A DNA stretch of 64,000 nucleotides from an uncultured Porphyromonadaceae bacterium (GCA_947253625.1 CAMYAB010000009.1:3473-67472); one strand, 5' to 3'; positions 42,914-51,677 are shown, counted from the first letter of the stretch. Translations and numbers: made by a program. Notes: generated from the sequence alone by a model not told the origin.

Positions 42914-44203
42914 ATGTCCAGATACACCAAGTCCGAGAGCCTTTTCAGAGAAGCCTGCCGCCATATACCCGGTGGCGTCAATAGTCCTGTGCGTGCCTTC
43001 AAGTCAGTGGGTATGTCGCCCCTCTACATAGATCGTGGTATACGAGGGCACCTAGTGGATGTGGATGGCAATGAGTACATCGACTTCGTCTCCTCCTGGG
43101 GACCCCATATCCTGGGGCATGCCCACCCGGATATCCTTCAGGCCATTCACACCACTGCCGCCAAGGGTACCAGCTTCGGAGCCTGCATCCCTCTGGAGGT
43201 GGAGATGGCTGAGATGGTCAAGGAGTTTTTCCCCTCCATGGATCTGGTGCGCATGGTCAACTCCGGCACCGAGGCCACTATGAGTGCGGTGCGCCTGGCA
43301 CGAGGCTATACCGAGCGTCCACTGATCATCAAGTTCGATGGGTGCTACCACGGCCACTCCGATGCCTTTTTGGTCCAAGCCGGATCGGGAGTGCAGACCT
43401 TTGCGTCGGTCCAAAACAACGGTGTCACCAAAAGTGCCACAGCCGAAACACTCATAGCACGCTTCAACGATCTCGACTCCGTCCGAGACCTTTTCCAAAA
43501 ACATCCGAACCAAATCGCAGCCGTGATCCTAGAGCCCATCATGGGCAATATGGGCGTGATACCTCCGGAGCCGGGATTCCTAGAGGGGGTGCGCGAATTG
43601 ACGGAGTCCAACGGCACACTCCTCATCTTTGACGAAGTGATCACGGGATTCCGGGTCAGCCGAGGTGGGGCGCAGGCCCTCTACCACATTCGGCCGGACC
43701 TCACCTGCTTGGGCAAGATCATTGGCGGAGGTCTGCCGGTGGGAGCCTTTGGCGGGCGACAGGAGATCATGAGCAAGCTCTCACCCGATGGTGCCGTCTA
43801 TCAGGCCGGTACCCTCTCCGGCAATCCCCTCGCGCTTGCGGCCGGCTTGGCGATGCTCCATCTGCTCCGTGATCCCGATACTTACCGTACGCTGGGCGAG
43901 CGGAGCGAGCAGTTTGCAGAGGGGGTGCGACGCATCATCCGACCCTACGGTGATCGGTTGCGCTACAATAGTGTCGGCTCTCTCTCCACGATCTTTTTTG
44001 CACGAGAGACGGTGCGCGATGCCGACAGTGCTCGGACATGCGACACCGATAACTATGCACGCTACTTCCGCCAAATGATCGACCGAGGCATCTATATCGC
44101 TCCATCGCAGTTTGAGGCAACCTTTGTATCTGCAGCACATACCGCTGAGGATATTGACCAAGCCCTCACCGCCATAGAGCAGAGTCTCTCGGCCGTCCTA
44201 TAG
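42914..44203 (+). CDS. hemL: Glutamate-1-semialdehyde 2,1-aminomutase
   Basis: A 429-residue PLP enzyme that moves the amino group to give 5-aminolevulinate. FDEVITGFRVSRGGAQ and the PLP-lysine motif LGKIIGGGLPVGAFGG are diagnostic; the family's NSGTEA loop is also present. ATG 42914 begins MSRYTKSESLF; an earlier frame start inside hemB is not needed. It completes the five-gene route to uroporphyrinogen III and is followed by a terminator at 44239. Confidence 0.96.
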   Translation: MSRYTKSESLFREACRHIPGGVNSPVRAFKSVGMSPLYIDRGIRGHLVDVDGNEYIDFVSSWGPHILGHAHPDILQAIHTTAAKGTSFGACIPLEVEMAEMVKEFFPSMDLVRMVNSGTEATMSAVRLARGYTERPLIIKFDGCYHGHSDAFLVQAGSGVQTFASVQNNGVTKSATAETLIARFNDLDSVRDLFQKHPNQIAAVILEPIMGNMGVIPPEPGFLEGVRELTESNGTLLIFDEVITGFRVSRGGAQALYHIRPDLTCLGKIIGGGLPVGAFGGRQEIMSKLSPDGAVYQAGTLSGNPLALAAGLAMLHLLRDPDTYRTLGERSEQFAEGVRRIIRPYGDRLRYNSVGSLSTIFFARETVRDADSARTCDTDNYARYFRQMIDRGIYIAPSQFEATFVSAAHTAEDIDQALTAIEQSLSAVL

Positions 44204-44238
44204 CTGACTGCCAATCCTCAGGGCTCGGACAAATGATC

Positions 44239-44274
44239 GAGGGTGTGCCAAAACAGTTGTTTGGGCACACCCTC
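44239..44274 (+). terminator. Terminator of the hem operon
   Basis: GAGGGTGTGCC (44239-44249) pairs with GGCACACCCTC (44264-44274), followed by ATTTTC. The same arm sequence recurs in other hairpins of the window. Confidence 0.65.
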
Positions 44275-44329
44275 ATTTTCTATCGGAGCACTTCCCCCAA
44301 AAAATCCTCCCTATGGATGCAAAAAAATC

Positions 44330-44493
44330 CTTCTATCCGTCCTAAGCGATTGCTTCTATCCGTGAAAAGGTTCGCTTCTATCCGTGAAAAAGATGGCTTC
44401 TATCTGTGAAACTCAAGGTCCCGTGTAAGTGTCTGAATATCAACACTCCCAAAAGAGACGTTTTTTTGACCCCAAAACCGCCTTTTTTGCCCT
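44330..44493 (+). repeat. Dispersed repeat, 22-bp family, copy D
   Basis: Units start at 44330, 44353, 44375 and 44397; the later spacings are exactly 22 bp and the first is 23 because of an extra C. The first unit carries CTAAGCGATT. The tail has AAACTCAAGGTCC, TGAATATCAACACTCCC and CCCCAAAACCGCC with TTTTTTGCCC. It lies in the convergent hemL-rubrerythrin gap. Confidence 0.9.
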
Positions 44494-44596
44494 CGCCAAT
44501 AGAGGTGCTAAGGTTCTGATTATGGTCAACCTGGGATCTGTTTTTGGGGACGGACCTCCGTGTTTTTTTGCGGTTGGGAAAATTGAGGTTAGGAAA

Positions 44597-44631
44597 GAGG
44601 GTGTGCCAAAACTCAGTTTTGGCACACCCTC
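44597..44631. terminator. Hairpin of the GTGTGCCAAA family
   Basis: GAGGGTGTGCCAAAAC (44597-44612) pairs with GTTTTGGCACACCCTC (44616-44631), a 16-bp perfect stem with a three-base loop. No T-run on the plus strand. It probably ends the leftward rubrerythrin transcript. Confidence 0.5.
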
Positions 44632-44736
44632 TCATATTCGGATTGCATGTATTGGTGCGACTGTGCCGACCTCCTAGGTCAGCCTGCGAGCCACTCCGGT
44701 GCAATCAACTGTGCTTGGCGCAATTGCCGGCAGGTA

Positions 44737-45324
44737 TCAGATGACTGGAGCGTCGGATAGTCGCTCGGCATAGCCCTGCGGATGCTGGCAGATGGGGCAC
44801 TTTTGGGGTGGTTGCTTGCCCTTGTACACATAGCCACAGACGCGACACTTCCAGATCACTTCCTCCTCCTCGTGTAGGAGATTCTCTTTCTCGATACGCT
44901 CCAGGAAGAGTCTGTAGAGACGCTCGTGCTCCTGCTCGGCCTTCATGATGTTGCGCATCAGGATAGCGACCTCTCTGAATCCCTCCTCCTCTGCTTTGGC
45001 GGCAAAGGTGGGGTACATGTCTGTCCACTCCTCGTGCTCGCCCTCTGCAGACTCGAGGAGGTTCTCACGTGTTGTGCCGATCTTGCCGGCGGGGAAGGTG
45101 TACTCGATCTCTACAGGACCACCCTCTAGGTGCGAAAACAGCATCTTGGCATGCATGCGCTCTTGGTCTGCTGTCTGCTTGAAAAAGTCTGCGATCTGTC
45201 CCAAACCCTCCTTGCGTGCCACGCTCTCGTAGATATTGTAGCGGTTGCGAGCCTGCGACTCACCGGCAAAGGCTCTCAGTAGATTTTTCTCGGTTTCCGT
45301 CCCTTTGATACTTTTTGTTCCCAT
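44737..45324 (-). CDS. Rubrerythrin
   Basis: A 195-residue peroxide-scavenging protein of anaerobes. The N-terminal ferritin-like four-helix domain (about 1-150, with GTETEKNLLRAFAGES and later helix glutamates) holds the diiron site. The C-terminal rubredoxin domain has two Cys pairs (CRVCGYVYKG and CPICQHPQ) for one iron. The usual length is preserved. A minus-strand promoter lies at 45390, giving a leader of about 60 bases. It protects an oxygen-sensitive cell. Confidence 0.95.
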   Translation of the reverse strand: MGTKSIKGTETEKNLLRAFAGESQARNRYNIYESVARKEGLGQIADFFKQTADQERMHAKMLFSHLEGGPVEIEYTFPAGKIGTTRENLLESAEGEHEEWTDMYPTFAAKAEEEGFREVAILMRNIMKAEQEHERLYRLFLERIEKENLLHEEEEVIWKCRVCGYVYKGKQPPQKCPICQHPQGYAERLSDAPVI

Positions 45325-45389
45325 TTTTCTTGGTTATTTCTTGTTTGAACAACGGTTGGTGGTACTCCACCATAGATTACTCTCTAGAG

Positions 45390-45397
45390 CAAATATA
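45390..45397 (-). promoter_or_regulatory. -7 promoter element TATATTTG (minus strand) of rubrerythrin
   Basis: Exact TAnnTTTG on the minus strand, 65 bases before the rubrerythrin start. Confidence 0.65.
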
Positions 45398-45581
45398 CCT
45401 AATAGTAGGTATGTGGACAAGCAAACAATGTTCGGAAATACCTACTCTTTCGGATCGATGGCTGTGGAGGCTGTGCGTGTGAGGGGAATGGGAGCCTTGG
45501 CATACGCTCAGCGGATCTGTGTGGAGGATAGAAAAAATGAAGAGAGTGTGCCAAATATTTTGTGGAATCAAAAAATAGCGC

Positions 45582-45589
45582 TACCTTTG
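45582..45589 (+). promoter_or_regulatory. -7 promoter element TACCTTTG of tRNA-Asn
   Basis: Exact TAnnTTTG, 45 bases before the mature tRNA. The TACCTTTG variant is shared with the tRNA-Ser promoter at 63818. Confidence 0.7.
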
Positions 45590-45634
45590 CAGAGCAAAAG
45601 GGAGATAAGACATGTGTCCTCTCTTTTATGACAC

Positions 45635-45708
45635 TCTTCATTAGCTCAGTTGGTTAGAGCACCTGACTGTTAATCAGGGGGTCCTTGGTTCAAGTCCAAG
45701 ATGAAGAG
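45635..45708 (+). tRNA. tRNA-Asn (GUU)
   Basis: A 74-nt cloverleaf: acceptor arm TCTTCAT pairs with ATGAAGA, D-arm GCTC...GAGC, anticodon stem CCTGA/TCAGG with loop CTGTTAA (anticodon GTT at 45669-45671), and T-arm CTTGG-TTCAAGT-CCAAG. Discriminator G; the CCA end is not encoded. Confidence 0.96.
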
Positions 45709-45718
45709 CAAGCCCAAC

Positions 45719-45756
45719 AAAAAGGATCAGTGTCCTACAGACGCTGATCCTTTTTT
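45719..45756 (+). terminator. Terminator after tRNA-Asn
   Basis: AAAAAGGATCAGTGTC (45719-45734) pairs with GACGCTGATCCTTTTT (45740-45755) with one G-T pair, and ends in T6. Confidence 0.8.
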
Positions 45757-45797
45757 GTCTTCCGGCTGTTGGCCCGCTGTTGTGTGCCGAGTACAAG

Positions 45798-45837
45798 AGA
45801 GAGGGTACCTCCCTATTTTGGGGGAGGTACCCTCTCT
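45798..45837 (-). terminator. Hairpin downstream of the peptide transporter gene
   Basis: Perfect 16-bp stem AGAGAGGGTACCTCCC (45798-45813) with GGGAGGTACCCTCTCT (45822-45837); no clear T-run on either strand, so its role as terminator is by position. Confidence 0.5.
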
Positions 45838-45887
45838 TGCGTTTGGGCCCACTATATCGCTATGTGGCGGTATAGAGTGGTTGGAGG

Positions 45888-47873
45888 TCAGCCCTCGGTG
45901 ACGGCCTCCAGTTTTTTCATGATGCTAAAGATGAAGATAGCCGATAGGAGACAGCAACCGATGAGTACGCCCCAAAAGGCCACCAGAGGCAGCTTGTCCC
46001 AGAAGGATCCCATCACTCCGACGAGGAGGTTGCCGACAGCCGTTGCCGCCAACCAGCCACCTTGCATCAGTCCGGAGTACTTGGGAGGAGCCACCTTGGA
46101 GACAAAGGAGAGACCCATAGGGCTCAAGAATAGCTCTGCCAGTGTCAGGACGAAGTAGGTGCCGATCAGCCAATCCGGTGAGATCAGCGTGGTGCTGGTG
46201 CCGGATAGGGTGCTGGGGTCGGGCAGTCCGATCGAGCCGATGAGCAAGACGATGAAGCCGAGTGCGGCAAGCATCATGCCGATACCGATCTTGCGTGGGG
46301 CACTAGGCTCCTTGCCCTTGCGGTTTAGGTAGGTAAAGAGTCCTACAGTCACAGGGGTGAGGAGGATGATGAAGAAGGGGTTGAACTGCTGGAAGATCTG
46401 TGGTGTGATGTTGCGTAGTCCATCGCCGATCTCCTTGAAGTCCAAGAAGTATCCACCGATAAGTCCGGCGATACCCAGTACGACCAAGACAAGGCCTGTA
46501 GCGGGGTTTTTCTTGCTACCTAGGAGTCCGAAAAGGCTGAGGTAGATCCCGTACATGAAGCAGATGAACGGAATGAGCATCTTTAGGGAGAATGGGATGA
46601 AGCCCAGAGCATTGACCTTGCTCATCGTGTAGTCTCGTGCAAAGAAGGTCATGGTTAGGCCGTTTTGGTGGAAGGACATCCAGAAGAAGATCACCACGAC
46701 AAAGACAAGTCCGAGTGCGATAAGTCTCTGACGCTCCTCCTCCTTGGACATGGTCTCGACTTGTGCTCCGGACTGTGCCGCTTGCTGTGCCGCCTGCTTG
46801 GCTGTCACGTCGGCGTACTTCCAGGTGCGACGGAAGAGCAGGAAGATCAGGATCGAGATGACCAAGCTGATACAAGCCACAAAGAAAGCTAGGCTGTAGG
46901 ACTTGGAGAGCGCAGTGGTCACGTAGTGGTGCCCAAAGTCGCGCGCAAAGTCTCCCGTGGTCGAATCCGGTATCAGCGTCGCAGGTACTTCGGCGGAGAT
47001 GATTCGGTCCCTGATGGCCGCTTGGTTGGGTGCCTCCTGTGGGTCACGGCTCGCCATGGTGAGGTAGTCGTCCTCTGTCACAGCGAGGGGATCGCCCTCG
47101 GCGATCTTGCCGGCTTGGGTTAGCTGGTGTAGCCCGGCTAGCTTGAGGTTGAAAAGCACCTGTGCCTCCTCTTCCGGAAACATCACTCCGTGCTTCTTTT
47201 TGGCCTCGCCTACGATCGCTTTTTGCTCCTCTTGGGAGAGTGTCGCCCAGTCGCTGTGGGCCTGTGCCACCTCTGCAGTGAAGGCAACGGGATCCACGGT
47301 CTCGTCATTGAGCCGTACATAGTTGGCCGGCACTGCCGCATCGTAGTAGTAGCCCTCTTGTGCAAGGACTGTATTGGTAATCGCATTGCCCATACTGGGT
47401 GCAAAGAAGGCACCAATATTGATGAACATGTAGAAGATGGAGAAGGCTATGTCTCGATTTTTGGAGTAGGCCGGGTCGTCGTAGAGCTTGCCGACCAGTG
47501 CCTGTAGGTTGCCCTTGAATAGCCCGGTCCCTGCTGAGATCAGGAGCAAGGAGAGGAACATCACGCTGATTCCCATCGCTTGGTTGCCGAGGTCCAGCCC
47601 CAGTACCAAGTAGCCAAAAAACATGATGCAGATGCCGATGAGGACGGTCTTGCCATAGCCGAGCCACTTGTCTGCCACCACGCCACCAAAGACAGGCAGG
47701 AAGTAGACTAGAGCAAGGAAAGTCCCGTAGATCATACTGGTCTCAGACGAACTGAAACCAAACTTTGCTTGCATGTACAGGGTCAGAATCGCGAGCATGG
47801 TGTAGTACCCAAAGCGTTCGCCCATGTTGGAGAGGGCTAGTACGATTAGCCCTTTAGGATGACTTTTTGCCAT
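45888..47873 (-). CDS. Proton-coupled oligopeptide transporter (POT family)
   Basis: A 661-residue inner-membrane symporter for di- and tripeptides. ERFGYYTMLAILTLYM (20-35) is the POT signature on helix 1 and GTGLFKGNL with YMFINIGAFFAP mark helices 4-5. A soluble insert of about 155 residues (171-325) lies between the fifth and sixth spans, absent from the shorter proteins of many bacteria. Remaining spans follow to residue 650. In an asaccharolytic or weakly saccharolytic anaerobe it would import peptides as nutrients. The promoter lies at 47950. Confidence 0.93.
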   Translation of the reverse strand: MAKSHPKGLIVLALSNMGERFGYYTMLAILTLYMQAKFGFSSSETSMIYGTFLALVYFLPVFGGVVADKWLGYGKTVLIGICIMFFGYLVLGLDLGNQAMGISVMFLSLLLISAGTGLFKGNLQALVGKLYDDPAYSKNRDIAFSIFYMFINIGAFFAPSMGNAITNTVLAQEGYYYDAAVPANYVRLNDETVDPVAFTAEVAQAHSDWATLSQEEQKAIVGEAKKKHGVMFPEEEAQVLFNLKLAGLHQLTQAGKIAEGDPLAVTEDDYLTMASRDPQEAPNQAAIRDRIISAEVPATLIPDSTTGDFARDFGHHYVTTALSKSYSLAFFVACISLVISILIFLLFRRTWKYADVTAKQAAQQAAQSGAQVETMSKEEERQRLIALGLVFVVVIFFWMSFHQNGLTMTFFARDYTMSKVNALGFIPFSLKMLIPFICFMYGIYLSLFGLLGSKKNPATGLVLVVLGIAGLIGGYFLDFKEIGDGLRNITPQIFQQFNPFFIILLTPVTVGLFTYLNRKGKEPSAPRKIGIGMMLAALGFIVLLIGSIGLPDPSTLSGTSTTLISPDWLIGTYFVLTLAELFLSPMGLSFVSKVAPPKYSGLMQGGWLAATAVGNLLVGVMGSFWDKLPLVAFWGVLIGCCLLSAIFIFSIMKKLEAVTEG

Positions 47874-47949
47874 ACGGTTAGGTTTTTATGATTGGTTGTT
47901 TTAGTAATATAGTCCCATATCACCCTGCATTCCTAAAAATGCACATGGA

Positions 47950-47957
47950 CAAATCTA
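47950..47957 (-). promoter_or_regulatory. -7 promoter element TAGATTTG (minus strand) of the POT gene
   Basis: Exact TAnnTTTG on the minus strand, 76 bases before the POT start. Confidence 0.55.
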
Positions 47958-48088
47958 ACCTTTTTCTGTCAAATACAGCTCCCGGATTTGCTGTCGTTTG
48001 TCTTGCTTTTGATCGGAGTTACCGAGGCAGGTGTCGGATGGTCTTTTTAGGAATTGCCCTTCCTCGCATCTTGGAAAGTGAAAATGAC

Positions 48089-48096
48089 TATATTTA
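48089..48096 (+). promoter_or_regulatory. Possible -7 element of the GH27 gene
   Basis: TATATTTA differs from the consensus only at the last base and lies 32 bases before the ATG at 48129. Confidence 0.35.
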
Positions 48097-48128
48097 CCAC
48101 ACGAAAAATAGCTGAAAACAGTTGAGCC

Positions 48129-49778
48129 ATGGACAACCACCTGACCACCAAGACCACCTTTTCCCTCCTAGTCGCCATTTTTGTCGCCACTCTCTCCTTT
48201 GCTCAGGAGCCGACCCCTGCTCCTCCGCTGATGGGGTGGAGCTCTTGGAATACCTACCGTATCCATATCAATGAGCCCCTTATCCGCTCTCAAGCTGATG
48301 CCATGGTTCGGCTCGGACTCCGAGAGGTGGGCTATCGGTATGTGAATGTAGATGATGGTTTTTTCGGTTACCGAGATAAAGCGGGGGTGCTATGGACGCA
48401 CCCGGAGCGTTTTCCGAAGGGGCTGAAGGGGTTGGTCGACTACGTACACTCGCAGGGTCTCAAGGCCGGTATCTACTCGGATGCCGGAGCCAATACCTGT
48501 GGATCAATATGGGATGCTGACCCCAATGGTGTGGGGGTCGGGCTCTATGGGTACGAAAAACAGGATGCTGACCTATACTTCAACCAATGGGGCTTTGACT
48601 ACATCAAGATCGACTACTGCGGTGCCGGCCAGCAACTGGAGCTGGACGAAAGGCAGAGGTACACCGAGATAGCGGATGCCATACGTGAGGTGGCCCGCAA
48701 AAAGGTCAGTATCAATATCTGTCGATGGGCTTATCCCGGCACGTGGTGCGCGGACCTTGCCGCGTCATGGCGTATCAGTGCGGATATCAATCCCTCCTGG
48801 GCATCTGTCCAGCACATTATTGGCAAAAACCTCTACCTCTCGGCCTTTGCCACGGGTGGACACTACAACGATATGGATATGCTGGAGGTGGGGCGCGGAT
48901 TGACTAGGACCGAGGAGGAGACACACTTCGGCATGTGGTGCATCATGAGCTCGCCCCTACTCATCGGTTGCGACCTGACGACGATACCCGAGGAGACGCT
49001 GGAGTTGATCAAGAATGAAGAACTGATCGCCCTCAACCAGGATTCACTCGCTCTGCAGGCGGCTGTGGTCAGTCGTGAAGGAGCGGGCTATGTCTTGGCC
49101 AAGGATGTTGAGCAACGCAGAGGACTCACTCGTGCCGTCGCACTCTACAATCCTTCCGACTCCATTCTGGCCTTTTGTGTGCCTCTATCGGTACTGGAGC
49201 TCTCCGGTGAGACTCGTGTGAGGGATCTGATCCGCAGGCGGGACGAACCCTGTGTGGACAATACACTCCGGTACGATGTGCCGGCACATGGAGTCAAGAT
49301 CCTTCGTCTCGAGGGAAGTCGGCGTATAGAGCCGGTGAGGTACGAGGCGGAGCAAGCGTTTCTCAACCGGTATGAGGACCTTGGAAGACGTCATCGTCCG
49401 GTCGCATTTGTCCCCTACGAGGGTGCATCCGGAGGTGTGGTGGTCAGCAATCTCGGTGGTGAGGAGGACAACTACGCTGAGTGGCGTCACGTCTACAGCG
49501 AGCGGGGCGGACACTACCGACTCACCATCCACTATCTGCCAAGCGAAAAGCGCAAAAGCCCGGTCGGGGAACGTGAGATTGAGGACCGCCAAATCGTGCT
49601 GAGTGTCAATGGGGATAGGACGACACTTTTCCCCACGGTGACGGATCGTGCCAAGGGCATTCAGACCATCGGGCTGGAGGTCGTCCTCGACAAGGGTGAA
49701 AACATCATCCGCATGTGTGGCACCCGCACTTGGATGCCCGACCTGGACTGCTTCACGCTCACCCCACTACGCCGGTAG
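48129..49778 (+). CDS. Alpha-galactosidase (GH27)
   Basis: A 549-residue exported enzyme with signal peptide (TFSLLVAIFVATLSFAQ). Its GH27 barrel starts PPLMGWSSWNTYRI, includes VDDGFFG, an AGIYSDAGANTC segment and the nucleophile Asp162 in IKIDYCG. The C-terminal domain (about 300-400) is a beta sandwich, followed by a further beta-rich part (about 400-549), possibly a carbohydrate-binding module. It removes terminal alpha-galactose from glycans. No transport or regulator gene is linked. A terminator shared with efp follows. Confidence 0.94.
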   Translation: MDNHLTTKTTFSLLVAIFVATLSFAQEPTPAPPLMGWSSWNTYRIHINEPLIRSQADAMVRLGLREVGYRYVNVDDGFFGYRDKAGVLWTHPERFPKGLKGLVDYVHSQGLKAGIYSDAGANTCGSIWDADPNGVGVGLYGYEKQDADLYFNQWGFDYIKIDYCGAGQQLELDERQRYTEIADAIREVARKKVSINICRWAYPGTWCADLAASWRISADINPSWASVQHIIGKNLYLSAFATGGHYNDMDMLEVGRGLTRTEEETHFGMWCIMSSPLLIGCDLTTIPEETLELIKNEELIALNQDSLALQAAVVSREGAGYVLAKDVEQRRGLTRAVALYNPSDSILAFCVPLSVLELSGETRVRDLIRRRDEPCVDNTLRYDVPAHGVKILRLEGSRRIEPVRYEAEQAFLNRYEDLGRRHRPVAFVPYEGASGGVVVSNLGGEEDNYAEWRHVYSERGGHYRLTIHYLPSEKRKSPVGEREIEDRQIVLSVNGDRTTLFPTVTDRAKGIQTIGLEVVLDKGENIIRMCGTRTWMPDLDCFTLTPLRR

Positions 49779-49806
49779 TACCTGGATATACCGAGCCCAA
49801 AAAGGA

Positions 49807-49841
49807 GTTGGCCCGACAGAAAATGATTCTGTCGGGCCAAC
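49807..49841. terminator. Hairpin between convergent GH27 and efp genes
   Basis: GTTGGCCCGACAGAA (49807-49821) pairs perfectly with TTCTGTCGGGCCAAC (49827-49841); the arms extend on both sides as AAAGGA/TCCTTT with one offset base. Confidence 0.75.
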
Positions 49842-49889
49842 TTCCTTTGTCCGAGTCACAGTCTCGGATCTAGTCCTGTGTGAGGAGCA

Positions 49890-50456
49890 TCACTCCTTGG
49901 CGCGGCTCACATATACGCCATCACGCGTATCTATGACGATGCTCTCGCCTTGCTCGATGAAGAGGGGCACCTGTACCTCTGCACCGGTCTCCAGAGTGGC
50001 GTTCTTTTGAGCATTGGTGGCAGTATTGCCTTTCACTCCCGGCTCAGTGTAGGTCACGACTAGAGTAACGTGTGCCGGCAGCTCGCAAGTGAGGACCTCC
50101 TCGGTACCGGCGTGGACCATTGCCTCGACCATATCCCCCTCTTTGAGGAACTGTACACCGGCGATGGAGACTTCCGGTATAGTGATCTGGTCAAAAGTCT
50201 CCGGGTGCATGAAGACCAACCCCATCTCCTCTTTGTAGAGAAACTGATAGGGGCGACGCTCAATGCGGACCTCCTCCACCTTTACGCCGGAGCTCCAGGT
50301 CTTGTCGAGGACACGTCCGGTGCTGATGTTGCGGAGCTTGGTGCGTACAAAGGCAGGGCCTTTCCCCGGCTTGACGTGTAGAAACTCCACGATCTCGTAG
50401 TAGGTGCCGTCGATGTCGAGGCACATGCCGTTCTTAAAATCTGCTGTCGTTGCCAT
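49890..50456 (-). CDS. efp: Elongation factor P
   Basis: A 188-residue EF-P of normal length, which rescues ribosomes stalled at polyproline. The domain I tip loop has Lys32 in PGKGPAF, the residue modified in other bacteria. The C-terminal domain ends with RDGVYVSRAKE. It begins 39 bases after prfB, so both translation factors are probably on one transcript from the promoter at 51670. Confidence 0.96.
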   Translation of the reverse strand: MATTADFKNGMCLDIDGTYYEIVEFLHVKPGKGPAFVRTKLRNISTGRVLDKTWSSGVKVEEVRIERRPYQFLYKEEMGLVFMHPETFDQITIPEVSIAGVQFLKEGDMVEAMVHAGTEEVLTCELPAHVTLVVTYTEPGVKGNTATNAQKNATLETGAEVQVPLFIEQGESIVIDTRDGVYVSRAKE

Positions 50457-50495
50457 AGTTGTATTGTCTTATCTTATTTTCTGTGTTGTTTTCCT

Positions 50496-51609
50496 TTACT
50501 CTTCGTCGCCGTGCTCCATGAGGTAGGCCTTGATGAATGGATCTATATTGCCGTCCATCACTCCTTGGACATCTGAGGTCTGGTAGTTGGTGCGATGGTC
50601 CTTGACCCGTCGGTCATCAAAGACGTAGCTACGGATCTGGGAACCCCACTCGATCTTTTTCTTGGTGCCTTCGATTGCCTCTTGTGCTTTTCGTCTACGG
50701 GCTAACTCCCTGTCGTATAGCTCACTTCGGAGGAGCCGCATGGCATTTTCGCGGTTGGTCTGCTGCTTGCGGGACTCTGTGTTTTCCACAAGGATCTCCT
50801 CCTCTTCGCCGGTGTCTGGGTCTACAAATTGGTAGCGCAGCCGTACGCCGGTCTCCACTTTGTTGACATTTTGTCCTCCTGCACCTCCGGATCGGAAGGT
50901 ATCCCACGACACGCGTGCGGGGTCGACTTCGATCTGGATCGTGTCGTCCACCAGAGGCACCACAAAGACAGAGGCAAAGGAGGTCATCCGCTTGCCTTGA
51001 GCATTGTAGGGCGAGACACGGACAAGGCGGTGTACCCCGTTTTCGCTCTTGAGAAAACCGTAGGCCATCTCACCTTCCACCTGCAGGGTTGCTGTCTTGA
51101 TCCCCGCATCATCTCCGTCCTGCCAGTTGGTGATAGTGACTGTATAGCCCTGCTTTTCGCACCACCTCTGGTACATACGAGCGAGCATAGAGGCCCAGTC
51201 TTGGCTCTCGGTACCACCGGCTCCGGAGTTGATCTTGAGTACGGCGCCTAGGCGATCCTCCTCGGCTCGGAGCATGTTGCGCAGCTCCATGTCCTCCAGC
51301 TTCTCAATCGCCTGAGCGTAGAGCTTGTCCACCTCCTCTTCGGTGATGAGTCCTTCTTTGAGAAAGTCGAGCGACAGTGCTACCTCTTCGGATAGGCTGT
51401 CCACCTCCTCATAGCCGTTGATCCAGGACTTGAGCCCACGGACCACTTGCATCTGCTCCTCGGCCTTCTTGGGGTCGTCCCAGAAGTGCGGGTCTTGTGT
51501 TCTTAGTTCTTCTTCCTCGAGTTGTATCTTCTTCGAGTCGACGTCAAAGATACCTCCTCAGCGCATCGCGGCGCTCCAACAGTTCACTAAGTTGGTCTGA
51601 TGTTATCAT
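50496..51609 (-). CDS. prfB: Peptide chain release factor 2, with programmed +1 frameshift
   Basis: The full 370-residue RF2 needs two frames. ATG 51609 opens a 21-codon frame (MITSDQLSELLE...RRYL) that runs into in-frame TGA (51546-51544). The site reads AGG AGG TAT CTT TGA C: an AGGAGG element (51558-51553) three bases before CTT, the canonical prfB slippage signal. Skipping one T gives GAC GTC GAC..., continuing to the stop at 50496: join of 51609-51547 and 51545-50496. GGQ lies in SGGAGGQNVNK. The tripeptide that reads UGA is SPY rather than SPF (VRVSPYNAQG). A start at the first ATG inside the second frame (51452) would lose the N-terminal domain. Confidence 0.95.
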
Positions 51610-51669
51610 CGGAATGACTTCTTTTGATAGGGTGAATAATACAGTTGCTTGTCACCCTCCCCAGCTTCG

Positions 51670-51677
51670 CAAAATTA
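51670..51677 (-). promoter_or_regulatory. -7 promoter element TAATTTTG (minus strand) of prfB
   Basis: Exact TAnnTTTG on the minus strand, 60 bases before the prfB start at 51609, supporting the frameshift start as the true one. Confidence 0.6.

Larger units (their letters stand above)
45325..45634. other. Divergent promoter region between rubrerythrin and tRNA-Asn
   Basis: It holds the rubrerythrin promoter (45390-45397, minus) and the tRNA-Asn promoter (45582-45589, plus). A degenerate GTGTGCCAAA arm with a loose partner lies at about 45546-45565. No gene is supported. Confidence 0.5.

Noticed and set aside
44204..44736. A possible small RNA gene between hemL and rubrerythrin
   Set aside because: The region is explained by two hairpins and the 22-bp repeat copy D; no promoter element of its own is evident.
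50496..51452. prfB as a truncated or broken gene
   Set aside because: The missing N-terminus is present in the other frame, joined by a canonical +1 frameshift site.
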